In this document: piece by piece, positions 37,126 to 47,073 of the stretch
How positions within the stretch are numbered: position 1 is the first letter of the stretch
How the letters are laid out: every line of letters begins with the position of its first letter
From: Paracoccaceae bacterium
GTDB lineage: Bacteria; Pseudomonadota; Alphaproteobacteria; Rhodobacterales; Rhodobacteraceae
Assembly (NCBI GenBank): GCA_011389685.1
Contig: JAABTV010000001.1
Coordinates: forward strand, 80,547 to 144,546
Length of the DNA: 64,000 nucleotides
Direction: 5' to 3'
The notes under the pieces: model-generated
Told to the model about the DNA's origin: nothing
Seen by the model: only the letters and a program-made list of their open reading frames with translations
The model's database searches: none
Position numbers and translations under genes: made by a program

Positions 37126-37320
37126 GGGTGCGGTTTGGGCGGATTGCGAGGCGAGGTCAAGGGGGCAGGCAGACGCAACAGGCAACCCCGCCACCATCCC
37201 GGCACAGGCGCCCATTCCCCAGGTTTCGGAACCGATCGGATAGGCGCAAATCAAACCGCCTGAAAGAGTCGAATGCGCGTTTGTTTCCCGTGGGCAGAAA
37301 AGCGCCACTCCGCCATTGGA

Positions 37321-38805
37321 TCACTCAGCGGCCTTCAACTGGAAACCCTTCTCGATCATGTCGAAAGGGGCCACGGGATATTCCCCGGAGAAGCATGCAT
37401 CGCAATACTGCGGGCAACTCGCGTCGCGTCCGCTCGCTTCTCCAACCGCGCGGTAAAGACCATCGAGCGAAACGAACTTGAGGCTGTCAACCTTGAGATG
37501 TTGTCGCATTTCGTCCTCGCTCATGGTCGCCGCAATGAGCTTTTCGCGTTGCGGGGTATCGACACCATAGAAACATGGCCAGGCCGTCGGCGGGCTCGCG
37601 ATTCGAAAATGCACCTCTTTCGCGCCGGCATCGAGGATCATTTCCGTGATCTTGCGGCTGGTGGTCCCGCGCACGACGCTGTCATCGACCAGGATGACCC
37701 GTTTGCCCCGGATAAGGGCGCGATTGACATTCAGCTTGAGCCGCACACCCATGTTGCGGATCTGTTCGGTCGGTTCGATGAAGGTGCGCCCCATATACTG
37801 ATTGCGAATGATGCCCATTCCAAAGGGGATACCGCTTTCATGCGCAAAACCGATCGCCGCGGGCGTTCCGCTGTCTGGCACCGCACAGACGATATCCGCC
37901 TCGACAGGAGCCTCACGCGCAAGTTCGACCCCGATCTGGCGGCGGGTTTCATAGACTGAACGACCGCCGATAATGCTGTCCGGGCGCGAGAAATAGACAT
38001 GTTCGAAAACACAAAAACGTGACTTCTGGCGGCGGAACGGAAAGTGGCTTTCAACACCGTCATCAGTGATGACAACCATCTCGCCGGGTGCGATTTCACG
38101 TTCGAATTCGGCCCCGATGATATCAAGCGCGCATGTTTCGGAACTCAAGGCCCAGCCATCCCCAAGACGGCCCATGACCAGCGGGCGGACGCCCAAAGGA
38201 TCACGCACGCCGATCAACTGGTTCCGTGTCATCGCGACAATCGAGAACGCCCCTTCCACCCGGCGAAGCGCATCCTGCATCCGCTCCGGGATATCGCGCT
38301 GCAAGGATCTGGCCATGAGATGTACGATGCACTCGCTGTCCGACGAACTTTGGAAGATCGAGCCCCGTTCGATCAATTCCCGGCGCAGCGCTTCGGCATT
38401 GGTGATGTTGCCGTTATGGGCAATCGCTGCCCCACCCATTGAAAATTCGCCAAAAAATGGTTGCACATCACGGATCTGCGCCACTTTCGCGCCGGTCGTG
38501 GAATAGCGGACATGGCCGATCGCCAAAGGTCCGGGCAGGGTCTCCATCAAGGATTGCTTGGTGAAACTGTCGCGGACATATCCGAAACGCCTGGCTGAAT
38601 TGAACCCCTGGTCGGCGTCATGGCTGACGATGCCGCCGGCTTCCTGCCCGCGATGCTGCAATGCGTGAAGGCCAAGCGCGACAAAATTGGCAGCGTCAGA
38701 TACACCGATGACGCCGAAGACACCACACTCTTCCTTCAGCTTGTCATCGTCAAAAGGGTGGGCAGGGGGCATGGGGCGGGACAAGATTGGCGGCTCCGAA
38801 TCCAT
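37321..38805 (-). CDS. purF: Amidophosphoribosyltransferase
   Basis: The 494-residue enzyme catalyses the first step of purine synthesis. A short propeptide ends before the catalytic Cys27 (KLKEECGVFGV); the glutaminase half has HRGQEAGGI and GHVRYSTTG. The phosphoribosyltransferase half has VILVDDSVVRGTTSRK. Cys in DASCPQYCDACF near the end suggests the Fe-S type enzyme. ATG 38805 follows GAGGGGAG. cvpA lies directly upstream, as in many bacteria. Confidence 0.96.
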   Translation of the reverse strand: MDSEPPILSRPMPPAHPFDDDKLKEECGVFGVIGVSDAANFVALGLHALQHRGQEAGGIVSHDADQGFNSARRFGYVRDSFTKQSLMETLPGPLAIGHVRYSTTGAKVAQIRDVQPFFGEFSMGGAAIAHNGNITNAEALRRELIERGSIFQSSSDSECIVHLMARSLQRDIPERMQDALRRVEGAFSIVAMTRNQLIGVRDPLGVRPLVMGRLGDGWALSSETCALDIIGAEFEREIAPGEMVVITDDGVESHFPFRRQKSRFCVFEHVYFSRPDSIIGGRSVYETRRQIGVELAREAPVEADIVCAVPDSGTPAAIGFAHESGIPFGMGIIRNQYMGRTFIEPTEQIRNMGVRLKLNVNRALIRGKRVILVDDSVVRGTTSRKITEMILDAGAKEVHFRIASPPTAWPCFYGVDTPQREKLIAATMSEDEMRQHLKVDSLKFVSLDGLYRAVGEASGRDASCPQYCDACFSGEYPVAPFDMIEKGFQLKAAE

Positions 38806-38894
38806 CACGTGGCGTGCTCCCCTCTTAGTGGGTCTGGCGGTTCATGTCACGAAAGGATCACAAACGGAAGTGTCCGGGGTTGCATCATTCCGCT

Positions 38895-39455
38895 TCACTG
38901 TTCCACCGCGCAAGCGCCGACGAGTTCTTCATACTGCCGAGTGATCCAGCCAAGCGCCTCTTGTGGGTTGCCATCCTCGATCCGACCCGTCATCCGCGAG
39001 AAGACGCGGTGGGATCGACTGTCGTCAATCATTTGAATGTCCTGGCTGGTGACGACGGTCTCGTAGACGAAGAACGCGATGGCGACCAGAAGAACGCCGC
39101 GCAGCACACCAAACAGGAAGCCCGCACCCTGATCCAGCCCACCTAGGACCGAACGCTGGACGAGAGATGAGAACAACGGCGTGAAGAAGGACGCAACAAC
39201 AAGTGTCAGTGCGAAAATCGCGGCAAAACCCGCGATCATGGACAATTCGCAACTGTCCGAGAGGAAGCCGCCGACGACCGGAACCTCCTTGACCAAGGGT
39301 TGCACCTGTGGTGCGAACAGGAAGGCAACGATGGCGGCCGCGATCCATCCTGCAATCGCAAGTGCCTCGCGGACGAGGCCTCGGGAATAGGCTAGGAGAG
39401 CCGATATGATGATGACCAGTGCGACGCCGCCGTCGACGAAGGTAAAGCTGTCCAT
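38895..39455 (-). CDS. cvpA: CvpA family membrane protein
   Basis: The 186-residue protein has four hydrophobic segments and the RGLVREALAIAGWI motif of CvpA, a family named for its requirement in colicin V production and often placed before purF. A role in envelope homeostasis is suggested for other species. Start at 39455 gives the usual MDSFTFVDGG N-terminus. Confidence 0.9.
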   Translation of the reverse strand: MDSFTFVDGGVALVIIISALLAYSRGLVREALAIAGWIAAAIVAFLFAPQVQPLVKEVPVVGGFLSDSCELSMIAGFAAIFALTLVVASFFTPLFSSLVQRSVLGGLDQGAGFLFGVLRGVLLVAIAFFVYETVVTSQDIQMIDDSRSHRVFSRMTGRIEDGNPQEALGWITRQYEELVGACAVEQ

Positions 39456-39483
39456 GCCCGTCCTTTTTCTCTTGTTGCCGTTG

Positions 39484-40848
39484 TCAGTCAGGGCCGAACA
39501 TGTTTCCCACAAAACCTGTCAAGTCGCGGAACCGGGTCAGGTCAAGGCCCTCGATCGTGACGGATTTTCCGCCTGACGGAATAATGGCTGAGGTGAAACC
39601 AAGTTTTTGCGCTTCTTTCAACCTGTTTTCGCCTTGAGAGACAGCGCGCAAGGCGCCGGAGAGGGAAATTTCGCCGAAAAAGACCGCGTCCGACGCCAGG
39701 CTGATATCCTCGCGCGCCGAGACGAGGGCGGCGGCGACGGCCAGATCCGCGGCGGGTTCCGAGATCTTCATACCGCCGGCGACATTGAGATAGACGTCGA
39801 GACCGGCAAAAGGAATTCCACAACGCGCATCGAGCACGGCGAGGATCATGGACAGGCGTCCACTGTCCCATCCGACCACGGTGCGGCGCGGTTGCGATAG
39901 TGAAGAAGTGGCCACAAGCGCCTGAAATTCAACGAGAACTGGCCGGGTTCCTTCGATTCCGGCGAAAACGGCGGACCCGGGAGACGGGTCGCCGCGCTCG
40001 GACAGGAACAGGGCCGAGGGATTCGTCACTTCGGCCAGCCCGCTGCCGGTCATCTCGAACACGCCGATCTCGTCGGCCGGGCCGAAGCGGTTCTTGACGG
40101 CACGCAGGATTCGGAACTGGTGCCCTCTCTCGCCTTCGAAATAGAGCACGGTATCGACCATGTGCTCGACGACGCGGGGGCCCGCGATCTGGCCATCCTT
40201 GGTCACATGACCGACGAGAATGACGGAAATGCCCATGCGTTTGGCGAAGTTCGTGAGTTCATGCGCGGCGGCGCGCACCTGGGAGACCGATCCGGGGGCG
40301 CTTTCGACGTTGTCGGCCCACATCGTCTGAATCGAATCGATGATCACGAGACCGGGGCGTTCGCTTTCCAATGTGGTCAGGATGTTGCGCAGATTGGTTT
40401 CGGTGGCGAGTTGCACCGGGGCGTCCATGAGGCCAAGCCGCGCCGCCCTCATCCGCAGTTGGGCGCTGGCCTCTTCACCGGAAACATATATTGTTTTCAT
40501 GCCCTTGCGCGCAAAAGCTGCAGTGGCTTGGAGGAGCAGGGTCGATTTCCCTATGCCCGGATCGCCGCCCACAAGGATCGCCGAAGCAGGCACGAGGCCA
40601 CCGCCGAGGACGCGGTCGAGTTCTGCGATCCCGCTGATCGAGCGTGGCGGCGGCGCTTCCTCGGTTCCAAGGTCGCTCAGGGTCATGGTGGCGCCGCGTC
40701 GCGTTCCCAGCGATTTCGACGCCGGGCCGGTCGAGAGTGGCCGCTCTTCGACAATGGTATTCCATTGACCGCATGCATCGCAGCGGCCGGACCATTTCGT
40801 GGAATGTGCGCCGCAGGCGGTGCAGGTGAACCTCGGGTTTTTCGCCAT
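39484..40848 (-). CDS. radA: DNA repair protein RadA
   Basis: The 454-residue protein has an N-terminal zinc finger (C9, C12, C23, C26), a RecA-like ATPase with Walker A GGDPGIGKST (94-103) and Walker B VIIDSIQTM, the KNRFG motif, and a C-terminal Lon-protease-like domain (GISEPAADLAVAAAL-like segment). RadA drives branch migration in recombination. It is the first gene of radA-cvpA-purF, with 28 bases to cvpA. Confidence 0.95.
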   Translation of the reverse strand: MAKNPRFTCTACGAHSTKWSGRCDACGQWNTIVEERPLSTGPASKSLGTRRGATMTLSDLGTEEAPPPRSISGIAELDRVLGGGLVPASAILVGGDPGIGKSTLLLQATAAFARKGMKTIYVSGEEASAQLRMRAARLGLMDAPVQLATETNLRNILTTLESERPGLVIIDSIQTMWADNVESAPGSVSQVRAAAHELTNFAKRMGISVILVGHVTKDGQIAGPRVVEHMVDTVLYFEGERGHQFRILRAVKNRFGPADEIGVFEMTGSGLAEVTNPSALFLSERGDPSPGSAVFAGIEGTRPVLVEFQALVATSSLSQPRRTVVGWDSGRLSMILAVLDARCGIPFAGLDVYLNVAGGMKISEPAADLAVAAALVSAREDISLASDAVFFGEISLSGALRAVSQGENRLKEAQKLGFTSAIIPSGGKSVTIEGLDLTRFRDLTGFVGNMFGPD

Positions 40849-41073
40849 GCGAAGCGTGATGCATGAGCCGGGGCGCCGCGTCAAACATCAAAAAAGAAAA
40901 TAACTTTCAGGCCCGTATCCGAGGCAAGTATCCCAGGGAAGGATTAAGACCAGCCTTGCCCTGTGCGCGCCTCATGGCGTTTCGGGATAAAGCTGAATCG
41001 CAAATCCCCTGCCGCGCGTCGCGCAATCGGGAGAATTGCGATGCATGATGTATCAGGGATGTCCCGAAACACT

Positions 41074-41832
41074 TTATTCGGCAACCCGTGGCAGGTCGAT
41101 GACCTTGCGCCGCGGCTGGACGGTCTCGATCCCCATTTCGGGCAGAATGACGAGGAGTTCATCCCTGAGGCGTTCGAGCTGTGCGGCGGCGACGCTTTCC
41201 TCAAGCTCGACCTGGGTCAGCCAGTGCTTGAGCTCCTGATGGACCGCGCGGGCCTCCTCGAAGCGCTTGTTGAAGCGTTCGACTTCCTGTTGACGCTGGC
41301 GCAGGAAATCCCGCGCACGGTTGACGTTGTCATCCGAGTAGGTTTCGGCCAGATCCCTTGAAATATAACTCATTCTCGCCGCGAGTTCGAGAATTTCGGG
41401 CTCGAGCCGTTCGAGTTCCGGATGATCGCGCAGATAGGCGAGGCGTTCGCGTATGGTCTCGAACTCGGAACTGAGCTGGAACACGTCGCTGCGGTCGGCG
41501 GCATGGGCATGATGATAGGCGCGGGCGACATCCTGCACACCCAGCGAAAAATGCCGGTGGGAATTCTCCAGGGCCATGACCCGGCGGCTTGACGGGATGA
41601 AGAAAACCAGCGTCCAGGCCAGGCCCGTCAACCCGATCTGAACGAACATCCCTGCATTTCCGATCGGTTTTCCGTCAAGTCCCAGGTCGAGCGTGATCCA
41701 CGGCCAGATACCAAGGGCGGCCAGCACACAGGATGTCAAAAGAGCGAATGCGATCAGTAGGATGGACCCGAAAGCCAATCTGTGCAGAAGGGCCAGCATG
41801 ACCTTGAAAAATGAGCGGACAGGCGCAGACAT
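41074..41832 (-). CDS. Membrane protein with cytoplasmic coiled coil, function unknown
   Basis: The 252-residue protein has two membrane helices (about 12-45 and 63-80) and then about 160 residues of heptad-like, charged helix (SEFETIRERLAYL, DFLRQRQQEVERFNKRFEEA). I do not recognise a named domain. Start at 41832 (MSAPVRSFF) avoids a non-conserved extension; 41874 is possible. It lies between pqiA-like and radA genes on the same strand. Confidence 0.7.
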   Translation of the reverse strand: MSAPVRSFFKVMLALLHRLAFGSILLIAFALLTSCVLAALGIWPWITLDLGLDGKPIGNAGMFVQIGLTGLAWTLVFFIPSSRRVMALENSHRHFSLGVQDVARAYHHAHAADRSDVFQLSSEFETIRERLAYLRDHPELERLEPEILELAARMSYISRDLAETYSDDNVNRARDFLRQRQQEVERFNKRFEEARAVHQELKHWLTQVELEESVAAAQLERLRDELLVILPEMGIETVQPRRKVIDLPRVAE

Positions 41833-41973
41833 GGCGGCCCCCCGGTTACCCTGTGTCATAAAATGCGTAGGCAAGATTACGCCGAAAGACCCCGGAAAGG
41901 CTAGAAAAAATCCGATTTCTCGGGCGACGCAACCGCCGATTGCAGCGATTGTTGCGAGGCCTGGGACAATCGT

Positions 41974-42411
41974 TCAACTCCGGGTTTTCTGTTGCGTCAG
42001 CAGGCCCACCGCGAATGTTGCGAGGATGCAGGTGGTGAAGAGGTAGAGGCCCCAGGCGGTTTCGATCCGCCCGTAACCGATGCCTTTGACGATGGTGATG
42101 TAGAGCGCGATCAGGAAGATGTCGGCCATCGCCAGCTTTCCCAGGACATGCAGCGCGGGCAGAAGCTTGGGCGACAGCAGATCGAAATGGATCAATCCCA
42201 ATCCGATGGTCTTGAGATAGGGGGCGAACAGGGCAAAGAACGTCACCGCAAGAGCCAGGAAAACATCAGTGTTCCAAAGGGTTTGCAGGCCGGAGATCAC
42301 GCTGATTTCGTTGAGGCCGAAAAGCGGCAGGTCAAGGCCCGCCCGCATCAGGGGCGCGAACCACGAGATAGGGAACAACAGGATCAGGGACAGGTTCACG
42401 AGCCGCAGCAT
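41974..42411 (-). CDS. Paraquat-inducible protein A-like membrane protein
   Basis: The 145-residue protein has four membrane helices and the LFALFAPYLKTIGLG and GKLAMADIFLIALYI segments typical of one PqiA half. PqiA proteins take part in envelope lipid transport with MCE-type proteins; no MCE gene is adjacent. The protein is a single half rather than the fused two-domain form. Confidence 0.8.
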   Translation of the reverse strand: MLRLVNLSLILLFPISWFAPLMRAGLDLPLFGLNEISVISGLQTLWNTDVFLALAVTFFALFAPYLKTIGLGLIHFDLLSPKLLPALHVLGKLAMADIFLIALYITIVKGIGYGRIETAWGLYLFTTCILATFAVGLLTQQKTRS

Positions 42412-42495
42412 GGCGCCCTCCGGCGGGGTTGCATCGGCTGTTTAGGCGCTGTGGACCGATCCGGCAAGCCGTGCGTTAACCTCTGGAGTAAGCTG

Positions 42496-42548
42496 CGAAT
42501 CGGGGGGGTGACATCTGGCTGCCGCCCGGCTGCCACCCGGCTGCCGGG
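42496..42548 (-). repeat. 11-bp tandem repeat element, copy 3 (inverted)
   Basis: Read on the minus strand this is three GGCAGCC-type units (the third with CCAG instead of CCGG), then ATGTCACCCCCCCGATTCGC, the same order and tail as copies at 3935 and 33554. It lies in the 287-bp gap between the PqiA-like gene and the LysR gene. Confidence 0.7.
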
Positions 42549-42698
42549 GAAATGTGATTGCGAAGGCAGCGGCGAAAACGCGGACTCGTGAACAATGCGT
42601 GCGCTGCGTTCATCCGATGGCAGGGGAGTCCGAAGACGGGTGCGCCGCGCCGACAGGTCCGGACCGGGCTGATTCTCGGAAACGGGATGCGCCGGCCG

Positions 42699-43607
42699 TT
42701 ATTGGCCGGGGACCGCGAAGGGTGCGAGGCTGGCGGTGAATTGTTCGATGAATTCCAGCGCGATCATCGACGGTTTGCGCAGCACCGGGCGCACCAGCGA
42801 GAGGTGATGCGGCAGGGCGGGCGCGAAGGGCCGGAAATCGAGTCCGCGCCCGACATAGCGAACCGCGTCAAGCTCGCTCACCACCGAGGCGCCGACGCCG
42901 TGACAGGCCAGTTCGCAGGCGGCGGTGAATTGCCGGGTCTCGACGATGCCGCGCATCTCGACGTCCTGCGAGAGGAACGCCTCGCTCAGGTCGCGGAAAA
43001 AGCTGCTGTCGCGACGGGTATGGATCAGCGGCAGACCGGCGAGGTCGCGCGGGGTGATGACGTCATGCGCGGCCAGCGGGCTGCCCTCGGGAAAGATGCA
43101 GACGCTGCGAATGGCGACCTGTTCGCGCTCGACCGCAGGATGCCCTTCGAACCCGTCGGTGATGCCGAAATCGTATTGTTCGCCGATCATCCATTCGAGG
43201 ATGCGTTCGGGGCGGTCCGGCTCGATCGTGATCGACACGCCGGGCCGGTCGGCGAGGAACCCCGCCACCACCTCGGGCAGGTGCGAGGTGGCAAAGCCGG
43301 GCAGACAGGCGATGCGCAGGTGGCCGGCCTTCTTCTCGGTGATGTTGCGGCTGGCCTCGGTCAGTTGATCGACCATGTCGAGAAGTCGGCGGATGTCGGG
43401 CATCAGCATCCGGGTTTCCTGGGTCGCGACGAGCCGCCCGTCGCGCCGGTCAAGCAACTGGAAGCCGAGCGAGTCGCCCAGATCCGACAGCAGGCGCGAC
43501 ACCGCCGGCTGACTCACCCCGAGGGCCTGGGCGGCACGGGTCATCGAACCATGTTCGACCACGGCGGCAAGGGCTTCGAGCTGGCGCAGGCGCACGGTGG
43601 ACGACAT
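42699..43607 (-). CDS. LysR-type transcriptional regulator
   Basis: The 302-residue protein has the winged helix-turn-helix (about 6-63; MTRAAQALGVSQPAVSRLLSDLG) and a periplasmic-binding-like effector domain. It is divergent from ugpB, so it probably controls the transport operon and itself. A perfect palindrome at 43644-43660 in the shared promoter fits a LysR box. The inducer is unknown. Confidence 0.88.
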   Translation of the reverse strand: MSSTVRLRQLEALAAVVEHGSMTRAAQALGVSQPAVSRLLSDLGDSLGFQLLDRRDGRLVATQETRMLMPDIRRLLDMVDQLTEASRNITEKKAGHLRIACLPGFATSHLPEVVAGFLADRPGVSITIEPDRPERILEWMIGEQYDFGITDGFEGHPAVEREQVAIRSVCIFPEGSPLAAHDVITPRDLAGLPLIHTRRDSSFFRDLSEAFLSQDVEMRGIVETRQFTAACELACHGVGASVVSELDAVRYVGRGLDFRPFAPALPHHLSLVRPVLRKPSMIALEFIEQFTASLAPFAVPGQ

Positions 43608-43643
43608 GGATGGCTTGGGCCTCCGCCCCGGTTTCGCACAAAG

Positions 43644-43660
43644 TATAACGATCTGTTATA
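43644..43660. promoter_or_regulatory. LysR-type operator palindrome
   Basis: TATAAC and GTTATA flank GATCT as a perfect inverted repeat, containing a T-N11-A core. It sits about 37 bp before the LysR start and 134 bp before ugpB, in an AT-rich stretch. Confidence 0.6.
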
Positions 43661-43793
43661 AATCTGACATATGAAACTTTTATTGAATTATGAAGTTGGG
43701 GATGCAAGATTTTTGCCACAACGAGAGCCGGACGGGCCAGATGGCCCGGAAACCTTTCAAATCAGCGCGTTTGACACGCGAAGGGAGTGAGAG

Positions 43794-45107
43794 ATGAGAC
43801 AACTGATTCTTGGGGCCGTTGCGGCCGGAACCACCGCCTTGACGCCGATCGTGGCCTCGGCGCAGACCGAAGTGCAGTTCTGGCACGCCTTTACCGGCCG
43901 GCTGGGCGAGCTGGTCGCGGCGCAGGTCGAGGCGTTCAACGCGAGCCAGGACGACTATGAAGTCGTCGCCAGCCACAAGGGCAACTATTCGGAAACGCTC
44001 AACGCCGGGATCGCCGCGTTTCGCGCCGGCGAGCAGCCCCATATCCTGATGGTGTTCGAGGTTGGCACCGCCACGATGATGGGCGCCAAGGGCGCGATCA
44101 AGCCGGTTTACGAGGTCATGGCCGAAAGCGGCGCCGAGTTTGATCCCGACGCCTATATCGGGGCGGTCAAGGGCTATTACACCACGACCGAGGGCGAGAT
44201 GCTGTCGCTGCCCTTCAACTCCTCGACCCCGGTTCTGTGGGTCAACCGCGATGCGCTCGAAGGGGCGGGGATCGACCCCGACACCGATCTGAGCACATGG
44301 CAGAATGTCGAGGGGGTTCTGGACGAATTGAAGGCGGCCGGTCATTCCTGCCCGTTGGTCACCGCCTGGCAAAGCTGGATCCACCTCGAAAACTTCTCGG
44401 CCTATCATGACGTGCCCTTTGCCACCCGCGACAACGGCTTTGCCGGGCTCGACACCGAGTTGGCCTTCAACGGCGAGGCACAGGTGACTCACATCTCGAA
44501 AATGGGCGAATGGGCGCAGGACGGCAAATTCGTCTATACCGGCCGCCGCAACGAAGGCGGGGCGAATTTCCGGGGCGGCGAATGTGCGCTCTTCACCGAA
44601 AGCTCGGCCGGCTATGCCGGGATCAAGTCCGAGGCCGAGTTCGATTTCGACGTGCGCCCGCTGCCCTATTGGGAAGGCGTCGGCAACGCGCCGCAGAACA
44701 CCATCATCGGCGGCGCGTCGCTCTGGGTGATGGAAGGCCACGAGGCCGAGGAATACAAGGGTGTCGGCGAGTTCCTGGCTTTCCTGTCCTCGACCCCGGT
44801 CCAGGCGCAATGGCACCAGGACACCGGCTATCTGCCGATCACCACAGCGGCGGGCGAGGCGACCCGCGCGGCCGGGTTCTATGAGGAAAACCCCGGCACC
44901 GACGTGGCCGTGAAGCAGATGACGGCGAATGAGCCGACCGCCAATTCCAAGGGTCTGCGGCTTGGTTCCTTCGACCAGATCCGCGGTATCATCGACGAAG
45001 AGCTCGAGGCGGTCTGGGCCGGTGACAAGTCGGCGCAAGAGGCGATGGACAGCGCGGTCGAGCGAGGCAACCAGCTTCTGCGGCGCTTCGAGCAAGCCCA
45101 CCGCTAA
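43794..45107 (+). CDS. ugpB: Glycerol-3-phosphate ABC transporter substrate-binding protein
   Basis: The 437-residue protein has a signal peptide (about 1-22) and a MalE/UgpB-type binding fold: EVQFWHAFTGRLGELV, MSLPFNSSTPVLWVNRD-like segment, FTESSAGYAGI and GGASLWVMEGH. UgpB binds sn-glycerol-3-phosphate or its diesters in the periplasm. GGAGTGAGAG precedes the ATG. The first gene of ugpBAEC; a 223-base gap with a palindromic repeat separates it from ugpA, which may lower expression of the membrane parts. Confidence 0.9.
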   Translation: MRQLILGAVAAGTTALTPIVASAQTEVQFWHAFTGRLGELVAAQVEAFNASQDDYEVVASHKGNYSETLNAGIAAFRAGEQPHILMVFEVGTATMMGAKGAIKPVYEVMAESGAEFDPDAYIGAVKGYYTTTEGEMLSLPFNSSTPVLWVNRDALEGAGIDPDTDLSTWQNVEGVLDELKAAGHSCPLVTAWQSWIHLENFSAYHDVPFATRDNGFAGLDTELAFNGEAQVTHISKMGEWAQDGKFVYTGRRNEGGANFRGGECALFTESSAGYAGIKSEAEFDFDVRPLPYWEGVGNAPQNTIIGGASLWVMEGHEAEEYKGVGEFLAFLSSTPVQAQWHQDTGYLPITTAAGEATRAAGFYEENPGTDVAVKQMTANEPTANSKGLRLGSFDQIRGIIDEELEAVWAGDKSAQEAMDSAVERGNQLLRRFEQAHR

Positions 45108-45152
45108 GCGTGCCCCGTTATACGGAGCCTGTTTTGCCCGGGGCGCTTGCGT

Positions 45153-45204
45153 CCCGGGCAGCGCCCGCCCCGCCCCATGGGCGGGCGCTTCACGCGCACC
45201 CCGG
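45153..45204 (+). repeat. Dispersed palindromic repeat, copy 2
   Basis: The first 39 bases are identical to the reverse complement of copy 1 (2264-2302). The core is a perfect 10-bp stem with loop CGCCCCAT. It lies between ugpB and ugpA, where it could act on mRNA processing or partial termination. Confidence 0.75.
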
Positions 45205-45330
45205 GACGCGCGCCGCCCTCGGGTCCGGGGTGACCGACCCCGGTCAGGCCCGCCGCCTGACAGGCACGACACCAAGGCAGGCGAGCCCAAGTGAAGGGCC
45301 CGACGTATTTCTTCGTTCAGGGGCAGGAGC

Positions 45331-46212
45331 ATGGAAAAACGCGTGACCTTTCGCGGCTGGATGCTGCCGCTCTTGCTGATCGCGCCGCAGGTCTTCATCT
45401 CGGCGGTGTTCTTTTTCTACCCGGCGGGGCAGGCGGTGTGGCAATCGCTCTTCATCCCCGACCCGTTCGGATTGTCGAAACAGTTCGTGGGGATGGGCAA
45501 TTTCGAATTCCTGTTCAGCGATCGGCATTACCGGGCGTCGTTCTATACCACGGCTATCTTTTCCATCCTCGTCACGCTGGCCTCGATGATCCCGGCGCTG
45601 TTCCTTGCGGTGCTGGCGGATCGGTTGATCAAGGGGTCGGGCGTTTATCGCACGCTGCTGATCTGGCCCTATGCGGTGGCCCCGGCGGTGGCGGGCGTGC
45701 TGTGGTTGTTCATGTTCAACACAAGGGTGGGCGTGGTGTCGTGGTATCTGGGGCAGTTGGGCTATGACTGGAATCACGTCCTCAACGGCAGCGAGGCGAT
45801 GGGCCTCGTGGTGGCGGCCTCGGCCTGGGGGCGGATCAGCTATAATTTCCTGTTCTTCTTCGCCGCGTTGCAGGCGGTACCGCGCTCGGTGATCGAGGCG
45901 GCGGCGATCGACGGGGCGCGGTTCTGGCGCCGCTTCTTCACCATCGTGCTGCCGCTCTTGTCGCCGACCACCTTCTTCCTGCTGGTGGTGAACGTGGTCT
46001 ATTCCTTTTTCGAGACCTTCGGCGTCATCCACACGATCACGTCGGGCGGGCCGCAACAGGCCACGACGATTTTGGTCTACAAGGTCTATTCCGATGGCTT
46101 CGTCGGGCAGGACCTGGGCTCGTCGGCGGCGCAGTCGGTGGTGCTGTTGCTGGTGGTTGGCCTGCTGACCGTGTTGCAGTTCAAGTTTCTCGAGAAGAGG
46201 GTGCATTACTGA
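45331..46212 (+). CDS. ugpA: Glycerol-3-phosphate ABC transporter permease
   Basis: The 293-residue permease has six membrane segments and the [22 protein letters not shown] coupling loop that meets the ATPase. It pairs with UgpE. GGCAGGAG precedes ATG 45331. Its stop overlaps the ugpE start by one base. Confidence 0.92.
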   Translation: MEKRVTFRGWMLPLLLIAPQVFISAVFFFYPAGQAVWQSLFIPDPFGLSKQFVGMGNFEFLFSDRHYRASFYTTAIFSILVTLASMIPALFLAVLADRLIKGSGVYRTLLIWPYAVAPAVAGVLWLFMFNTRVGVVSWYLGQLGYDWNHVLNGSEAMGLVVAASAWGRISYNFLFFFAALQAVPRSVIEAAAIDGARFWRRFFTIVLPLLSPTTFFLLVVNVVYSFFETFGVIHTITSGGPQQATTILVYKVYSDGFVGQDLGSSAAQSVVLLLVVGLLTVLQFKFLEKRVHY

Positions 46213-47069
46213 TGGCAACCCAAGCAGGCGGGATGGTCGAGAAGCGCGGCGCGGGGCTTTGGCTGAGCCATGTGCTGATGATCCTCGGCGTTCTGGTGAT
46301 CTTTTTCCCGATCTGGCTGGCCTTTGTCGCCTCGACCGTCTCGCAGCCCGAGATCGTGCGCCCGCCGATGCCGATCTGGCCCGGTGACAGGTTCCTTGAA
46401 AACTACACCGCCGCGCTGTTTTCCGGGGTCAATGTGCCGGTGGCCACGATGCTGCTCAATTCGCTGATCATGGCGGTGGGGATCGCGGTGGGCAAGATCA
46501 TCATCTCGCTGCTGTCGGCCTTTGCCATCGTCTATTTCCGCTTTCCGGGGCGGGGGTTCTTTTTCTGGATGATCTTCATCACGCTGATGCTGCCGGTCGA
46601 GGTGCGGATCGTGCCGACCTATGAGGTGATCGCGGGGTTCGGCATGCTCAACAGCTATTCCGGCCTGATCTTTCCGCTGATCGCCTCGGCCACGGCGACC
46701 TTTTTGTTCCGGCAGTTCTTCCTGACCATTCCCGACGAGCTGGCCGAGGCGGCGCGGGTGGACGGGGCCGGGCCGATGCGGTTTTTCATCGACATCGTGA
46801 TCCCGATGAGCCGGACCAACGTGGCCGCGCTGTTCGTGATCCTGTTCATCTATGGCTGGAACCAGTATCTCTGGCCGCTGCTGATCACCACCGATCCCGA
46901 GATGAACACCATTGTGATGGGCATCAAGCAGATGTTCCCGTCGGGCGACGACGTGGCCGAATGGCCGGTCATCATGGCCACTTCGATCCTGGCGATGATT
47001 CCACCGGTGATCGTGGTGGTGTCGATGCAGAAACTATTCATCCGTGGCCTTGTAGATAGCGAGAAATGA
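46212..47069 (+). CDS. ugpE: Glycerol-3-phosphate ABC transporter permease
   Basis: The 285-residue second permease has six membrane segments and the coupling loop [24 protein letters not shown]. The order UgpB-A-E-C is the standard one. The gap to ugpC is four bases, so they are one operon. Confidence 0.92.
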   Translation: MATQAGGMVEKRGAGLWLSHVLMILGVLVIFFPIWLAFVASTVSQPEIVRPPMPIWPGDRFLENYTAALFSGVNVPVATMLLNSLIMAVGIAVGKIIISLLSAFAIVYFRFPGRGFFFWMIFITLMLPVEVRIVPTYEVIAGFGMLNSYSGLIFPLIASATATFLFRQFFLTIPDELAEAARVDGAGPMRFFIDIVIPMSRTNVAALFVILFIYGWNQYLWPLLITTDPEMNTIVMGIKQMFPSGDDVAEWPVIMATSILAMIPPVIVVVSMQKLFIRGLVDSEK

Positions 47070-47073
47070 CGAC

